Positions 47,045-60,462 of a stretch of 64,000 bases of DNA are shown piece after piece. This DNA is from Strongylocentrotus droebachiensis (taxonomy: Eukaryota; Echinodermata; Echinoidea; Camarodonta; Strongylocentrotidae). Location of the stretch: contig JAVYIG010002725.1 in the NCBI GenBank assembly GCA_035222895.1, positions 167,041 to 231,040 on the forward strand, read 5' to 3'. Positions within the stretch are counted from its first letter, which is position 1. The number at the start of each line of letters is the position of its first letter. The translations under genes and the position numbers were made by a program. Below the pieces are notes generated by a model. That model saw only the letters and a list, made by a program, of their open reading frames with translations. It was not told the origin of the DNA and searched no databases.

Positions 47045-47736
47045 ATCCGGACACCTACCCCCTCTGAGGCGCGAGGTTTTTTCAATAGGGGGGAGGGGGG
47101 GGGGCTGGAAATTTCAAAATCGCGCTGACCGTTTTTTCAACTCAAGATACCAATACTGACAAGATCAGGTCAGAAACACCGTAGGTACCTACAACGGGCA
47201 CAATTTTGGAAAGGGTGCCAGGGCTTTGGGGTAGGGTCACGTCGAGTCTCATGTTCCCCGTTTTTAAGTTATGCTCGTGGGTAAAGCGTGCGAGCAAAAT
47301 TGTTGACATTTTCATCAAGGGGGGGGGCAAACCTGAGTAAATATTTAGCGGCGAATCAGCCAGCCGGCGAACGGCGAATGGGCGGGGGGGGGGGGGATAA
47401 AGTATTTACGATCAGGTAGAGGGTAGCGAGCGAAGCGTAAATTGGTGTGGGGGGTTCGGGGGCGGGAAGCTCAGGAGTTTTAGGGGGGTGGGAGCAAATC
47501 TTGAGAAAATATTGAGCGGCGAATCAGCCATCCGGCGAACGGCGAATTATTTTTGGGGGTGGGGGGGGGGGGGGCAAAATGTTATTTTGTTTAGGGGGTG
47601 ACGGGGGTGAGGGGGGTCGCTTTTGTTTTTTGTTTAAAAAAAGGTAAAATTTACGTAACTATCCCATTTTTTTTACCGGTTTGGGGGGCTAGGGGGGCCC
47701 GGGCCGGTAGAATCGGCCCGTGGATCCGCGCCTGCG
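47045..47736. mobile_element. G-rich MITE-like block with internal duplication
   Basis: The right border GTGGATCCGCGCCTG matches the hAT-type MITE ends in this window. Inside, GCGGCGAATCAGCCA.CCGGC followed by GAACGGCGAAT occurs at about 47349 and 47516, about 170 bp apart. Many G runs of 6-14 bases occur, a composition compatible with G-quadruplexes. The left end is unclear. Confidence 0.55.
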
Positions 47737-50700
47737 TATTTCATCCCTTGCACAAGCTGCGCCTTGAGCATTTGGCTATCAAGTGGATTTGGCGCCTTTC
47801 TTATAAATCTTATATATTATTATTATTATTATTATTAATTTAATTGATGAACTAAATCTTCCATAGCGTACTTTTTTGCACAGCGCCATCTAATGGTCAA
47901 CTTGCCAACAGTGCGTATAGCCCATAACATCATTCTCACTTTGTCGAGAAAGGGCTCGAAGCGGAAATCAATAGACCAGTGTATTCAAATGTATGGTTGT
48001 TTCTCTTCTGGGGACATACAATACATGCAATCCGGTCTGAATACATTATTTGTCTGGCGCTATGTCTGGCGAGCCTCATGAAAGCTTTCGGGTTGTCAAA
48101 ACGACCTTTGTCTAAAAATGAGAAACGAATTTTGAAAAGGCCTATGTTTCTAAACTATTACATCACAGCTAGGGAAGAAGCGAGTTTACCGCTACAGATG
48201 ACCTGAGATGGCGCTAGAGGAGATTTTGCAGCAGTGCTTCTAGTACTTGATGTATGAATATTGAAGCTAATCTCAGCTCTGGTATGGGCATCGTAAGTCG
48301 AGAGAACATGGCTGTAATTGATTCTGGATTGTTGCAATGACGAACCTTCGTCATTGCCTTGTTTTCGTTCACATTCTGCCCCATTAATATTCTCCTTTTC
48401 CTTATCCTTATCCTTATCGTCCAAAAATCGCATTCGTTTTGCACGTAGTGTTTGTTATTCCTAGTTAGGTGCTTTCCTCATGTCCTTTTCCTTTCAAATT
48501 TCATAGGCATAGTTTCTAATATCTCATCAAGGTCACCTACTTTTTCGTTTTCTGAAATCATTCATGCGTAAACGTCCAGGCGCCATTTTGTCCGTTTCTG
48601 GTCCATTTTAAGGCCTTTATATCTTCCTTCCTATCTCCACTATCCTAGATCCTACAAACTTCTAACAAATTCCTCTAGATAGTCTAAGAGATGTTCTTTC
48701 ATCTGCGACGCATCACTTGACCTTCAAAATGCCATCTTCATACTCGAAATTCAAATCTAAAACCGACTCCGTCAAAAATCTCTCAAGTTCTTGAAAAATG
48801 GACCCCTAAATAATCTAAAACTACCATAACTTTCTCATATAAATTCCATTTTGTATTTAAATCTCACAGTATCTTTATCTCATAATTGCGCATAGCCATG
48901 CCAAATTTCACGCTCCAATGGCTTTGCAAAACAAAAATGGCGCCCTCTAAAGTTCTGGGAATTGGCATTCTCTGTGTGGCCGTATCTCCATAATGGCTTG
49001 GCAGACCCGTACCCTTTTTTGGATTTAGATACTTGAAGATATGCCCTTTCCAGCCATATACAAAATTATATACCCTAAAACTGACCGACATTGCGAAAAA
49101 TGCCCTCCAAATTCGCCATTTTGAAGAAAATTGAGAAATAACTTCAAATTGCTCTAAATTAGCGATCTTTATACCTACATCAATGAAACTTATCAGACAT
49201 ATGTATCCATATACGTGACAACTGTCTGTCAAGTTTAGTAAAATTCGAATATGTCAGCGCAAAGTTATCGCCAAAAATGATGAATTTGCTATGCATTACG
49301 TAATAGCGCCTATAATGCGTGCAGTACATTGCGCGCAGATGACAATGGTGTGAAATTGACCGCAATGAAGTGCCCTTTCGAGTGATACCAAGTATGGTAT
49401 ATGTTCACACAGAAAATTTTGAGTAAATCACATTTGAATAAGGGTCACTATACGAATTCCGCCCGATTATAACACTTATCGGCCATGACGTCACTTTCTT
49501 CAGACTACTTTTCGCCCCCTAAACATCCTTTTTTTTCCTTGAAAATTTACAATGACATTCCGAGATGCAAAACGCAGGGCACCTCGTGGCCGGATTTTTG
49601 AAATTGGTCAAGGGGGCCATTTAAGACGCCATTTTGTCCTTTAAATCTATTTTACATCACATGTTTCGATAGGATTATCATAGAAAAAAGAGAGTAGTTT
49701 ACAATAACGACCATGAAATTTTCTTTCCAATGATACCATATACGGCCCATAAAGAGACATAAAGAGAGAGAGAAAAAACAATTTAACTCCGGTCATAATA
49801 CAGATCCTGTACGTTTTCCGCCCATGCATTACACGCATTGTCTATGGGGCAAATCGGGTTCACGCTTTTGACCCCTAGAACGATCTTGATTGAAATGACG
49901 AACATGCAACTAATCCCATTTGTTTTTGCACGCAGTGCTTGCGAGCCCTTTCTAGGTTCTTTCCCCTATCCCAATTTCTTTCAAACATCGTAGGCATAGT
50001 CACTACCATCCCATCAAGGTCACTATTGAGGCCTTTCTTTCGCCCTACCTGTCTCCAATATCACAGAAGCTAAAGACTTCGTACACATTGCTCTGGATAG
50101 TCCGAGAGAAGCTCTTTCGTTCAACACGTAGAAACACGGCGTCATTGCACGCACATCGTTGTGACACGATTGCATTTCTAGTTTATCCTGCAGTAGATTG
50201 ATCGTTGAAATAATAACAATCTCACAAAAGGCTTGCACTCTCATTTGCACATAGTGACGCTAGTGACCGGTGTTAAGCACAATAGTGTCGGGCCTACTGA
50301 AATTACCTTTATTGCAATGACGAACCTTCGTCATTGCCTTGTTTTCGTTCACATTCTGCCCCATTAATATTCTCCTTATCGTCCAAAAATCCCATTCGTT
50401 TTGCACGTAGTGCTTGTTATTCCTAGTTAGGTACTTTCCTCATGTCCATTTCCTTTCAAATTTCATAGGCATAGTCTCTAGCATTTCATCAAGGTCACCT
50501 ACTTTTTCGATTTTCGAAATCAGTCATGCATAACCATCCAGGCGCCATTTTGTCCGTTTCTGGTCCATTTTAAGGCCTTTTTTTCTTCCTTCCTATCTCC
50601 ACTATCCTAGATCCTACACATTTGTAACAAATTCCTCTAGATAGTCAAAGAGATGTTCTTTCATCTGCGACGCATGACTTGACCTTCAAAATGCCATCTT

Positions 50701-53700
50701 CGTACTCAAAATTTAAATCTGAAACTGACTCCGTCAAAAATCTCTCAAATTTTTGAAAAATGAACCCCTAAAAATCTAAAACTGCCATAACTTTCTCATA
50801 TAAATTCCGTTTTGTGTTTAAATCTCACATTATCCTTATCTTATAATTGCACATAGCCATGCCGAATTTCATGCTCCAATGGCTATGCAAAACATAAATA
50901 GCGCCCTCTAAAGTTTTGGGAATTGGCTTTCTTTCTGTGGCCGTATCTCCATAATAGCTTGGCAAACCCGTATCCTTTTTGGGATTTAGATACTTGAAGA
51001 TATGCCCTTTCCAGCCATATACAAAATTATATACCCTAACACTGACCAAATTTGAGAAAATTGCCCTCCAAATTCGCCATTTTCGAGAAAATTCCAAAAT
51101 AACTTCAACTTGCTCTTAAATGGCGATCTTTATACCTATATCAATGAAACTTGGCAAATATATGTATCCATGTACGTGACAACTGTTTGCCAAGTTTGGT
51201 AAAATTCGAATATGTCAGCGCAAAGTTATCGCCAAAAATGATGAATTTGCTAAGCATTACGTAATAGCGCCTATAATGCGTGCAGTACATTGCGCGCAGA
51301 TGACAATGGTGTTAAACTGACCGCAATGAAGTGCCCTTTCGAATGATACCAAGTATGGTATATGTTCACACAGAAAATGTTGAGTAAATCACATTTGAAT
51401 AAGGGTCACTATACGATTTCCGCCGAGTTTCCGCCCAATATTATAACACGTATCGGCTATGACGTCATTTCTCAGACTTTCTTTCGCCCCCTAAACATCC
51501 TTTTTTTTCCTTGAAATTTTGCAGTGACATTTAGAGTTGCAGTACGCAGGGCACCTCGTGGCCGGATTTTTGAAATTGGTCAAGGGGGCCATTAAAAACG
51601 CCATTTTGTACTATAAATCTATTTTACACTACGTGTTTTGATAGGATTATCATAGAAAAAAAAAGAGTAGTTCACAATAACAACCATTAAATTTTCTTTC
51701 TAATGATACCAAATACGGCCCATAAAGAGACATCAAGAGAGAGAGAAAAAACAATTTAACCTTGGTCATAATACAGATCCTGTAGGTTTTCCGCCCATGC
51801 ATTACACGCATTTTCTATGGGACATATCGGGTTCACGATTTTGGCTCCCCATTGCAATGACGAACATGCACCAAATCCCGCTAGTTTTTGCACGCAGTGC
51901 TTGCGAGCCCTTTCTAGGTTCTTTCCCTATCCCAATTTCTTTCAAACTTCGTAGGCATAGTCACTACCATCCAATCAAGGTCACTGTTAAGGCCTTTCTT
52001 TCGCCCTTCCTATCTCCAATATCAAAGAAGCTACAGACTTCGTACGAATTGCTCTGGATAGTCCGAGAGAAGCTCTTTCGTTTGACACGTAGAAACATGG
52101 CGTCATTGCACGCACATCGTTGTGACACGATTGCATTTCTAGTTGCAATGACGAACCTTCGTCATTGCCTTGTTTTCGTTCACATTCTGCCCCATTAATA
52201 TTCTTGTTCTCCTGGTTTTCCTTATCGTCCAAAAATCCTATTCGTTTTGCACGTAGTGCTTGTTATTCCTAGTTAGGTACTTTCCTCATGTCCATTTCCT
52301 TTCAAATTTCATAGGCATAGTCTCTAGCATCTAATCAAGGTCACCTAATTTTTCGATTTTCGAAATCAGTCATGCATAACCATCCAGGCGCCATTTTGTC
52401 CGTTTCTGGTCCATTTTAAGGCCTTTTTTTCTTCCTTCCTATCTCCACTATCCTAGATCCTACACATTTGTAACAAATTCCTCTAGATAGTCTGAGAGAT
52501 GTTCTTTCATCTGCGACACATGACTTGACCTTCAAAATGCCATCTTCATACTCGAAATTCAAATCTAAAACCGACTCCGTCAAAAATCTCTCAAGTTCTT
52601 GAAAAATGGACCCCTAAATAATCTAAAACTGCCATAACTTTCTCATATGAATTCCGTTTTGTATTTAAATCTTACAGTATCTTTATCTCATAATTGCACA
52701 TAGCCATGCCAAATTTCACGCTCCAATGGCTTTGCAAAACATAAATAGCGCCCTCTAAAGTTCTGGGAATTGGCTTTCTGTCTGTGGCCGTATCTCCATA
52801 ATGGCTTGGCAAACCCGTACCCTTTTTTGGATTTAGATACTTGAAGATATGCCCTTTCCAGCCATATACAAAATTATATACCCTAACACTGACCGACTTT
52901 GAGAAAAATGCCCTCCAAATTCGCCATTTTCAAGAAAATTCCAAAATAACTTAGACTTGCTCTAAAATGGCGATCTTTATACCTACATCAATGAAATTTG
53001 GCACACATATGTATCCATATACGTGACAACTGTCTGTCAAGTTTAGTAAAATTCGAATATGTCAGCGCAAAGTTATCGCCAAAAATGATGAATTTACTAT
53101 GCATTACGTAATAGCGCGTTTGATGCGTGCAGTACATTGCGCGGAGATGATGGTGGTGTCAAACTGACCGCAATGAAGTGCCCTTTCGATTGATACCAAG
53201 TATGGTATATGTTCACATGGAAAATTGTGAGTAAATCGCATTTGAACAAAGGATACTACACGAATTCCGCCCGAATCTAACACGTATCGGCTATGACGTC
53301 ATTTTTTCAGACTGCTTTTCGCCCCCTAAATGTCCTTTTTTTTCCTTGAAAATTTGCAGTGGCATGCCGGATTCCAATACGCAGGGCACCTCTTGGCCGG
53401 ATTTTTGAAATTGGTCAAGGGGGCCATTCAAGACGCAATTTTGTTCTATAAATCTATTTTACATCACATGTATTGAAAGGATTATCATAGGAAAAAAAAG
53501 AGTGATTTACAATAACAACCATGAAATTTTCTTTGTAATGATACCAAATACGGCCTATAAAGAGACATAAAGAGAGAGAGAGAAAACAATTTAACTCCGG
53601 TCATAATACAGATCCTGTACGTTTTCCGCCCATGCATTACACGCATTGTCTATGGGGCATATCGGGTTCATGCTTTTGGCCCCCGGCCAGAACGATCTTT

Positions 53701-55203
53701 ATTGCGATGACGAACATGCACCAAATCCCTTTGGTTTTTGCACGCAGTGCTTGTGAACCCTTTCTAGGTTCCTTCCCCTATACCAATTTCTTTCAAGCTT
53801 CGAAGGCATAGCCACTACCATCCCATCAAGGTCACTGTTGAGGCCTTTCTTTCGCCCTACCTATCTCCAATATCACAGAAGCTACAGACTTCTTACAAAT
53901 TGCTCTGGATAGTCCGAGAGAAGTTCTTTCGTTTGACACGTAGAAACATGGCGTCATTGCACGCACATCGTTGTGACACGATTGCATTTCTAGTATTCTC
54001 CTTAGTATATTCCTTATCGTCCGGAAATCACATTCGTTTTGCACATAGTGCTTGTCATTCCTAGTTAGGTGCCTTCATCATGTCCATTTCCTTTCAAATT
54101 ACATAGGCATCATCTCTAACATCTCATCCAGGTCACCTACTTTTTCGTTTTCTGAAATCACTCATGCGTAAACGTCCAGGCGCCATTTTGTCCGTTTCTG
54201 GTCCATTTTAAGGCCTTTATTGCTTCTTTCCTATCTCCAGTATCCTAGATCCTACAACTTTCTAACAAATTCCTCTAGATAGTCTGAGAGATGTTCTTTC
54301 ATCTGCGACGCATCACTTGACCTTCAAAATGCCATCTTTGTACTCAAAATTCAAATCTGAAACCGTCTCCGTCAAAAATCTCTCAAATTCTTGAAAAATG
54401 GACCCCTACAAATCTAAAACTGGCATAACTTTCTCATATAAATTCCGTTTTGTATTTAAATCTCACAGTATTTTAATCTCATAAATGCACATAGCCCTGC
54501 CGAATTTCACGCTCCAATAGTTTTGCAAAACATAAATAGCGCCCTCTAAAGTTCTGGAAATTGGCTTTCTCTCTGTGGCCGTATCTCCATTATGGCTTGG
54601 CAGACCCGTACCCTTTTTTGGATTTAGATACTTGAGGATATGCCCTTTCCAGCCATATACAAAATTATATACCCTATCACTGACCAAATTTGCGAAAATT
54701 GCCCTCCAAATTCGCCATTTTCAAGAAAATTCCGAAATAACTTCAACTTGCTCTAAAATGGCGATCTTTATACCTACGTCGTTGAAACTTGGCAGACAGA
54801 TGTATCCATATACGTGACAACTGTCTGCTAAATTTGGGAAATTTTATTAACGTCAGCGCAAAGTTATCGCCAAAAATGATGAATTTGCTATGCATTACGT
54901 AATAGCGCCTTTAATACGTGCAGTACATTGCGTGCAGATGACAATGGTGTCAAACTGACCGCAATGAAGTGCCCTTTCGAATGATACCAAGTATGGTATA
55001 TGTTTACACAGAAAATTGTGAGTAAATCGCATTTGAACAAGGGTCACTATACGAATTCCGCCCGATTATAACACTTATCGGCCATGACGTCTTTTTTTTC
55101 AGACTACTTTTCGCCCCCTAAACATCCTTATTTTTCCTTGAAAATTTACAATGACATTCCGAGATGCAATACGCAGGGCACCTCGTGGCCGGATTTTTGA
55201 AAT

Positions 55204-58200
55204 AGGCCAGTTTCGTAATGTATTCAGAGACCTTTAAATCGCATTACGTAATCGCAGGGTCGGACAAACAAAGAACTCGCGGTGCGTAGCAGCCTACACT
55301 TTGCGTGCATACAATACATGACCGCATGTGTTCGCTAGGTGTGATCGTTTGTTTTCGCTATTTTGAGAGAGAGAGAGAAGAAAAAGAAGGCAGTTTCAAA
55401 CTTGAATAATTAATATCTTTGAGATGTGATGTTGTTCTTCATACATTTGATCTTTAAAATCGCTGAGTCTTAGGCAGGAATAATAGGAAAGCATTGCTGT
55501 TACAGAACTAGCGATTCACATCTTGCAAGTTGCAGCCAAACCTGTTCGGCCAAGGCCCCGGTGCAGGCAGCGCACGATACCCCCTCAAAAAGAAGAAAAG
55601 CGAGGTCGATATGATACATGCGACATTGGCTTGAAAGCCAGTGATGAAACAGAAAGCGAAGCACCAAAATATCAGTTAGCTAGCCGATATCGGTAATTTC
55701 CATTCAATTTTGCATTTACCTTAGCTTGAAACTGAGTACAAATTTGGACGTAGAAATGAACTATTTTCCACTCGTTCGCACACACAGTCACTTGCAGAAC
55801 GTGCGTGCGCGCGTACCACGTGTTCGTGTTCGTGTAGGCGCGATTCACATTTTCATAATGAAAACAAATTAACGGATTAAAAAATGTTTGTGAACGCCTC
55901 CATACGAACTATTTCAAGGCGGACGAGAAACGGCTTACCAGAAGCAAGCACAGTGACCGCAGAATCAATATTATTAACAAAAGTAACGAGAAATAATAAG
56001 AAAATGATAATAACCCAGATAGCAAAATATCTGGGGCCCATCTGGGTTTTGTATGGGCTGACTAAAACCCACGTGGCCCATACAAAAACCAGATGTATAC
56101 CAGATGGGCCTTCCCACCCAGAACCCACACATATGGGCCCCATGTGGGCCCCATGTGGGTTTTTGTTTGTGAAAATCGCACGTCGAACATCGGCTGGGCC
56201 CAGCTAAAAACCAGATGTATACCAGATGGGCCTTCCCACAAAGAACCCCCAAGTACCAACACATATGGGCCCCATATGGGCCCCATGTGGGTTTTTGGTG
56301 GTGATAATCGCACGTCGAAGATTGTCTTTACCCAGCTGAAAACCAGATGTATCCCATATGGGCCTTCCCACAAAGAACCCACAGGTATACGGAGCCCACG
56401 TGGCCCATTTAAAAACCAGATGTATACCAGATGGGCCTTCCCATCCAGAACCCACAAGTACCAACACATATAGGCCCCATATGGGCCCCATGTGGGTTTT
56501 GGTGGTGATAATGGCACGTCGAAGATTGTCTTCACCCAGCTGAAAACCAGATGTATATCAGATGGGCCTTCCCACCAAGAACCCACAGGTATACGGAGCC
56601 CACGTGCCCCACATAAAAAACAGATGTATACCAGATGGGCCTTCCCATCCAGAACCCACAAGTACCAACACATATAGGGCCCATATGGGCTCCATGTGGG
56701 TTTTTAGTGGTGAAAATCGCACGTCGAACATTGTCTTCGCCCAGCTGAAAACCAGATGTATACCAGATGGGCCTTCCCACCCAAAACCCACAAATATATC
56801 ACATCATTTGCATAATGAGTATGGGGTGCGTGCACATCTATGTTTTTAACAATTTATCTAAATTTACAGGATATTTCTTAATTACTGATGATTTAGTTAT
56901 TTGCAATTCATTTCGAAAATACTACAAAATGTAAATTGCCAATTATTAGGAAATTTCACTACTTTGTTTGAATTACATTTAATTAAACATGAATTAGAAA
57001 AAACACTAACTATAATCTAAAACAGATTCAATAAAATACAAGTATATGGAAATGTCTTATCACAGCAAATTAACCAAGTCTTCTTAACACCAATGCCTTT
57101 ACATTGGAAATGTTAGACGATGTGTTGCTGCCATTGACCAAATTAATTAGTAGTGCTAAAAAGTGCTACATAACCTACTAATTATGTCTGCTAATTGGAG
57201 CTTTCAATCAGTGGTTGAAAGTTGTGCCAAATGGTACGACTGGTCCAGTTAAACCCAACTGGTAACCCTGGAAATTGAAATGGAATAAATGAATTCAACT
57301 GGGAAAAATAGGAACCCATTTAAACAATATGAAGCCCATTTAAAACCACATTGGCCCATATGGGACCAGATCAAACCCACTTGGCCCATATGGATCCCAT
57401 ATAAAAACCCGCTTATAGCCCATATGGGGCCCATATAGAACCCACTTGACCCATATATAGAATGTGGTAGGTCCAACATAAAACCCACATATGGCCCATC
57501 TGGTGCCCAATAGGTAACCCTTGTGTATATTGATGGGCCAATTGTGGGGTACATCTGGGTTTTACGTGGGCCCATCTGGACCAAGTGGGTACAATCTGGG
57601 CCGCCCATCTGGGGCCCTTCTATAACCCGGGTGCAGATTGCTGGGCCCCACATGGGGCCTATCTGGTACCCATCTGGGCCAAATGGGCCAAGTGGGCAAG
57701 AGATGGGCTGGCCCATCTGGGCCAAGTGGGCCAGCCCAGTTGTAACCAGATAAAACCCAGATGGGCCCCACAACATTTTGCTATCTGGGAAAGGTATTAA
57801 TGATTACACTTTTTTATAAGGTCTTTGTATTAATAAAATAATATTTATAAAATAATGTCGTCCGATGACAGAGAGCTAGAATAAGAATGATGAATAATGA
57901 TAAACAAATAATGTTGAACGGAAAAACTGAAGAAAAACACTGAACAAGGAAAAAGAATGTGTGAACTTTGTGAAGCAAAGATTGATAAATAATAAATAGA
58001 GCAATGGAAGAAAAAAAAAAGTAATAATAAAAAAAACACTTATGATGGCAAGGAAGAAGAATCAGGATGATAAAGAATTTTATTGTTTAAAATAAGATTA
58101 GGAATTAAGTTTAATTATCGTAAAATAAAAGTTAATAGTATTATAATTATGCCGGACCTGATCAAGAAGCAATTAGATCTATTATTATTATTTTAAAAAA

Positions 58201-58992
58201 AGCATTTAAAAATAAATTTGTTATTACGTACATTTTCTATTAGACTTCTACTTTTTGTTTGTTTAATATTTATATATTTGTTCTTTTAGTTCAAGTTGGT
58301 ATGTTCTGTCTTTTTGCGTCGGTTTGTAGTCTTAAAAAAAACACGAGTCGATCGCTATCATGAGCTGCTGAGAGCTAGCTAGAGGGGGGGTTGTACTCGA
58401 GCTTTCTAGCTCCACATGCATGATATGGCCATCGGAAAATATTAATCAGTCTTCAAAACTCTTAAAAGCCTTCAGTTTTCGACGATCATAAATGCATGGT
58501 CCGCCATATTTTCTACTAGATAATTGAATAGTTCCCAAAGTCAGGAATATCGTCAAACTTAAGGGAGGTATGTAACTATAGTTCACTTAACGAAAATGCT
58601 GCCCGTTGTAATGATTTCCCCACACACAGTCACGTCTACCGAGTGACACGGACCCCGTAGGTCAGGGGCTACGGGCAGGCTAGTCCGCTACTGCGGACGC
58701 TAATTTAACGAGTCTTTTCTCGGGTGTATACCGTGGTCGAAACTCCTCTTTTTCTAAGAAATTATTGCAGCTGCCTGAAACTCAACTTGATGAATGTCAA
58801 GTTGGAAGACGTTTCCAGCCAAAACAGAAATTCATATATATACACGCAGTTTTGATAGAAAGATATGAATGCAAATTAACGGCAAGAACCGACATTCTAA
58901 TACACAACGTACAGATTCAAAATGGCGATTTGACAAAGCTTGCCGGGCTTGGTTACAGTAACCGCGCATTACGTAACCGCCGAAACTGGCCT
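55204..58992. mobile_element. 3.79-kb TIR element splitting repeat unit 4
   Basis: AGGCCAGTTTCG begins the insert and CGAAACTGGCCT ends it. GCATTACGTAA occurs a little inside both ends, also in mirrored position. The sibling repeat units read TTTTTGAAATTGGTCAAGGG uninterrupted. Here the same sequence breaks after GAAAT and resumes ATTGGCCAAGGG, implying a 2-bp AT duplication. No transposase was found, so it is a large non-autonomous element; the superfamily is not identified. 55260-55860 and 57800-58740 are unassigned interior. Confidence 0.85.
56014..57789. mobile_element. nested TIR element with GGGCCCATATGGG tandem repeats
   Basis: The left end CCCAGATAGCAAAAT and a following GGGGCCCATCTGGGTTTT are mirrored at the right end. 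56060-56800 holds about seven copies of AACCAGATGTATACCAGATG plus GGCCTTCCCACC, with ACATATGGGCCCCATATGGG between them. 57330-57780 has shorter CCCATATGGG/CCCATCTGGG repeats. The AT-rich middle (56800-57240) has no gene. It sits inside the 55204-58992 element and so arrived later or was carried by it. Confidence 0.8.
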
Positions 58993-59789
58993 ATTGGCCA
59001 AGGGGGCCATTTAAGACGCCATTTTGTCCTTTAAATCTATTTTACATCACATGTTTCGATAGGATTATCATAGAAAAAAAGAGAGTAGTTTACAATAACG
59101 ACCATGAAATTCTCTTTCCAATGATACCATATACGGCCCATAAAGAGACATAAAGAGAGAGAGAAAAAACAATTTAACTCCGGTCATAATACAGATCCTC
59201 TACGTTTTCCGCCCATGCATTACACGCATTGTCTATGGGGCAAATCGGGTTCACGCTTTTGACCCCTAGAACGATCTTGATTGCAATGACGAACATGCAA
59301 CTAATCCCATTTGTTTTTGCACGCAGTGCTTGCGAGCCCTTTCTAGGTTGTTTCCCCTATCCCAATTTCTTTCAAACATCGTAGGCATAGTCACTACCAT
59401 CCCATCAAGGTCACTATTGAGGCCTTTCTTTCGCCCTACCTGTCTCCAATATTACAGAAGCTAAAGACTTCGTACAAATTGCTCTGGATAGTCCGAGAGA
59501 AGCTCTTTCGTTCGACACGTAGAAACACGGCGTCATTGCACGCACATCGTTGTGACACGATTGCATTTCTAGTTTCCTTATCTTTCTATGCTCATTTCTC
59601 AGCCCCTATACATTTTATACCAACATCGCTTGGCACATGTCATTTGTTTGTTATCTTGAACATTCAGTGTAACTTTTGTTGGATTCTTTGAGAATTTATT
59701 TTGTTATCATTACCAGAACTACTGAGCTTATCTTTAAAGGCACAATGTCCTACTTGTAGCTACTTGCTCCCTCTATATATAAAACTTCC

Positions 59790-59955
59790 CAAATCGGTGC
59801 CTGTTGGTCCCCCATGATCCTCTTTTTCTTATGTTAAATGAGAGATGAGTTAATGAGATAGCCACCTGTCACAGTGACCTCGATGGCTCACTGGGTGGTC
59901 TAATCCCTTCTTGCTGAAGTATAGGAAAGCCTCCCTTTAAGCGAGAAATGCGTGT
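59790..59955 (-). repeat. antisense LINE-tail relative
   Basis: TTGGTCCCCCATGATCCTCTT, ATGAGATAGCCACCTGTCAC and GGGTGGTCTAATCCCTTCTTG are, reverse-complemented and diverged, the sequence at 32.62-32.72 kb. AAAGGCACAATGTCC at 59738 may belong to a different terminus. Confidence 0.6.
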
Positions 59956-60379
59956 TATGTACCCTCAATAATTATTGTTTGCGATTCTCTTCCCCTCACG
60001 CTTTTAACTCTTATCGTGCCACAGGGCTAATCCCCATTGTGCCAGGTTGTTTCGGAGATAATCTGATTAACGCGATGGTTCTATGAATGGCGAGTGCAAA
60101 ACACACAGCACAGCCCAATGAGCATGAACAATAACTGCTATTACGAATGCTGCCTTGCACGCACATGGCGCTCAATAGGTAGCGTGCATGCAGCCTCATG
60201 GCAGGCTATGAGTTAAAGAATGAAGACGGTCAAAGGTCACAGCTTACTGTATTTTGTTGTGAACAGTAGCTTAGTCGCAGGGGGAAGGGGGCATGTACGT
60301 GCCCCTTCATTCAAATTGAAAAAAATGAACAGAATGAGGAAAAGAAAGGAAGAAAGGATATAGCGAGATAATGAGAGGA

Positions 60380-60462
60380 GAGAGAGAGAGAGAGGGGGGG
60401 TTGTAACCTGGAAAGAAGGCATCCAAGATTACTGCCCCCTCCCATATATATATATATATACA
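60380..60462. repeat. (GA)n and (TA)n microsatellites
   Basis: A GAGAGAGAGAGA run, then a G run near 60395, and TATATATATATA at about 60448-60460. Confidence 0.9.

Larger units (their letters stand above)
48334..59574. repeat. tandem repeat block, four units, last one split
   Basis: Units start at 48334, 50314, 52145 and about 53995. The first three begin with the palindrome GCAATGACGAACCTTCGTCATTGC (24 bases in the genome; arms of 11). Each carries CAGGCGCCATTTTGTCCG, GGCCGTATCTCCATAAT, TTGCCCTCCAAATTCGCCAT, CGCAGGGCACCTC and GTCAAGGGGGCCATT in order, and ends CACGATTGCATTTCTAGT. Unit lengths are about 1980, 1831 and 1850 bp. The fourth is interrupted at 55204-58992 and resumes to 59574. 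Inside each unit the last 300 bp is a diverged echo of the first 350 bp. No coding potential was recognised. Confidence 0.92.

Noticed and set aside
55877-56849. Trp/Gly/Pro-rich frames up to 203 codons
   Set aside because: They translate the GGGCCCATATGGG tandem repeats, in both strands and several frames.
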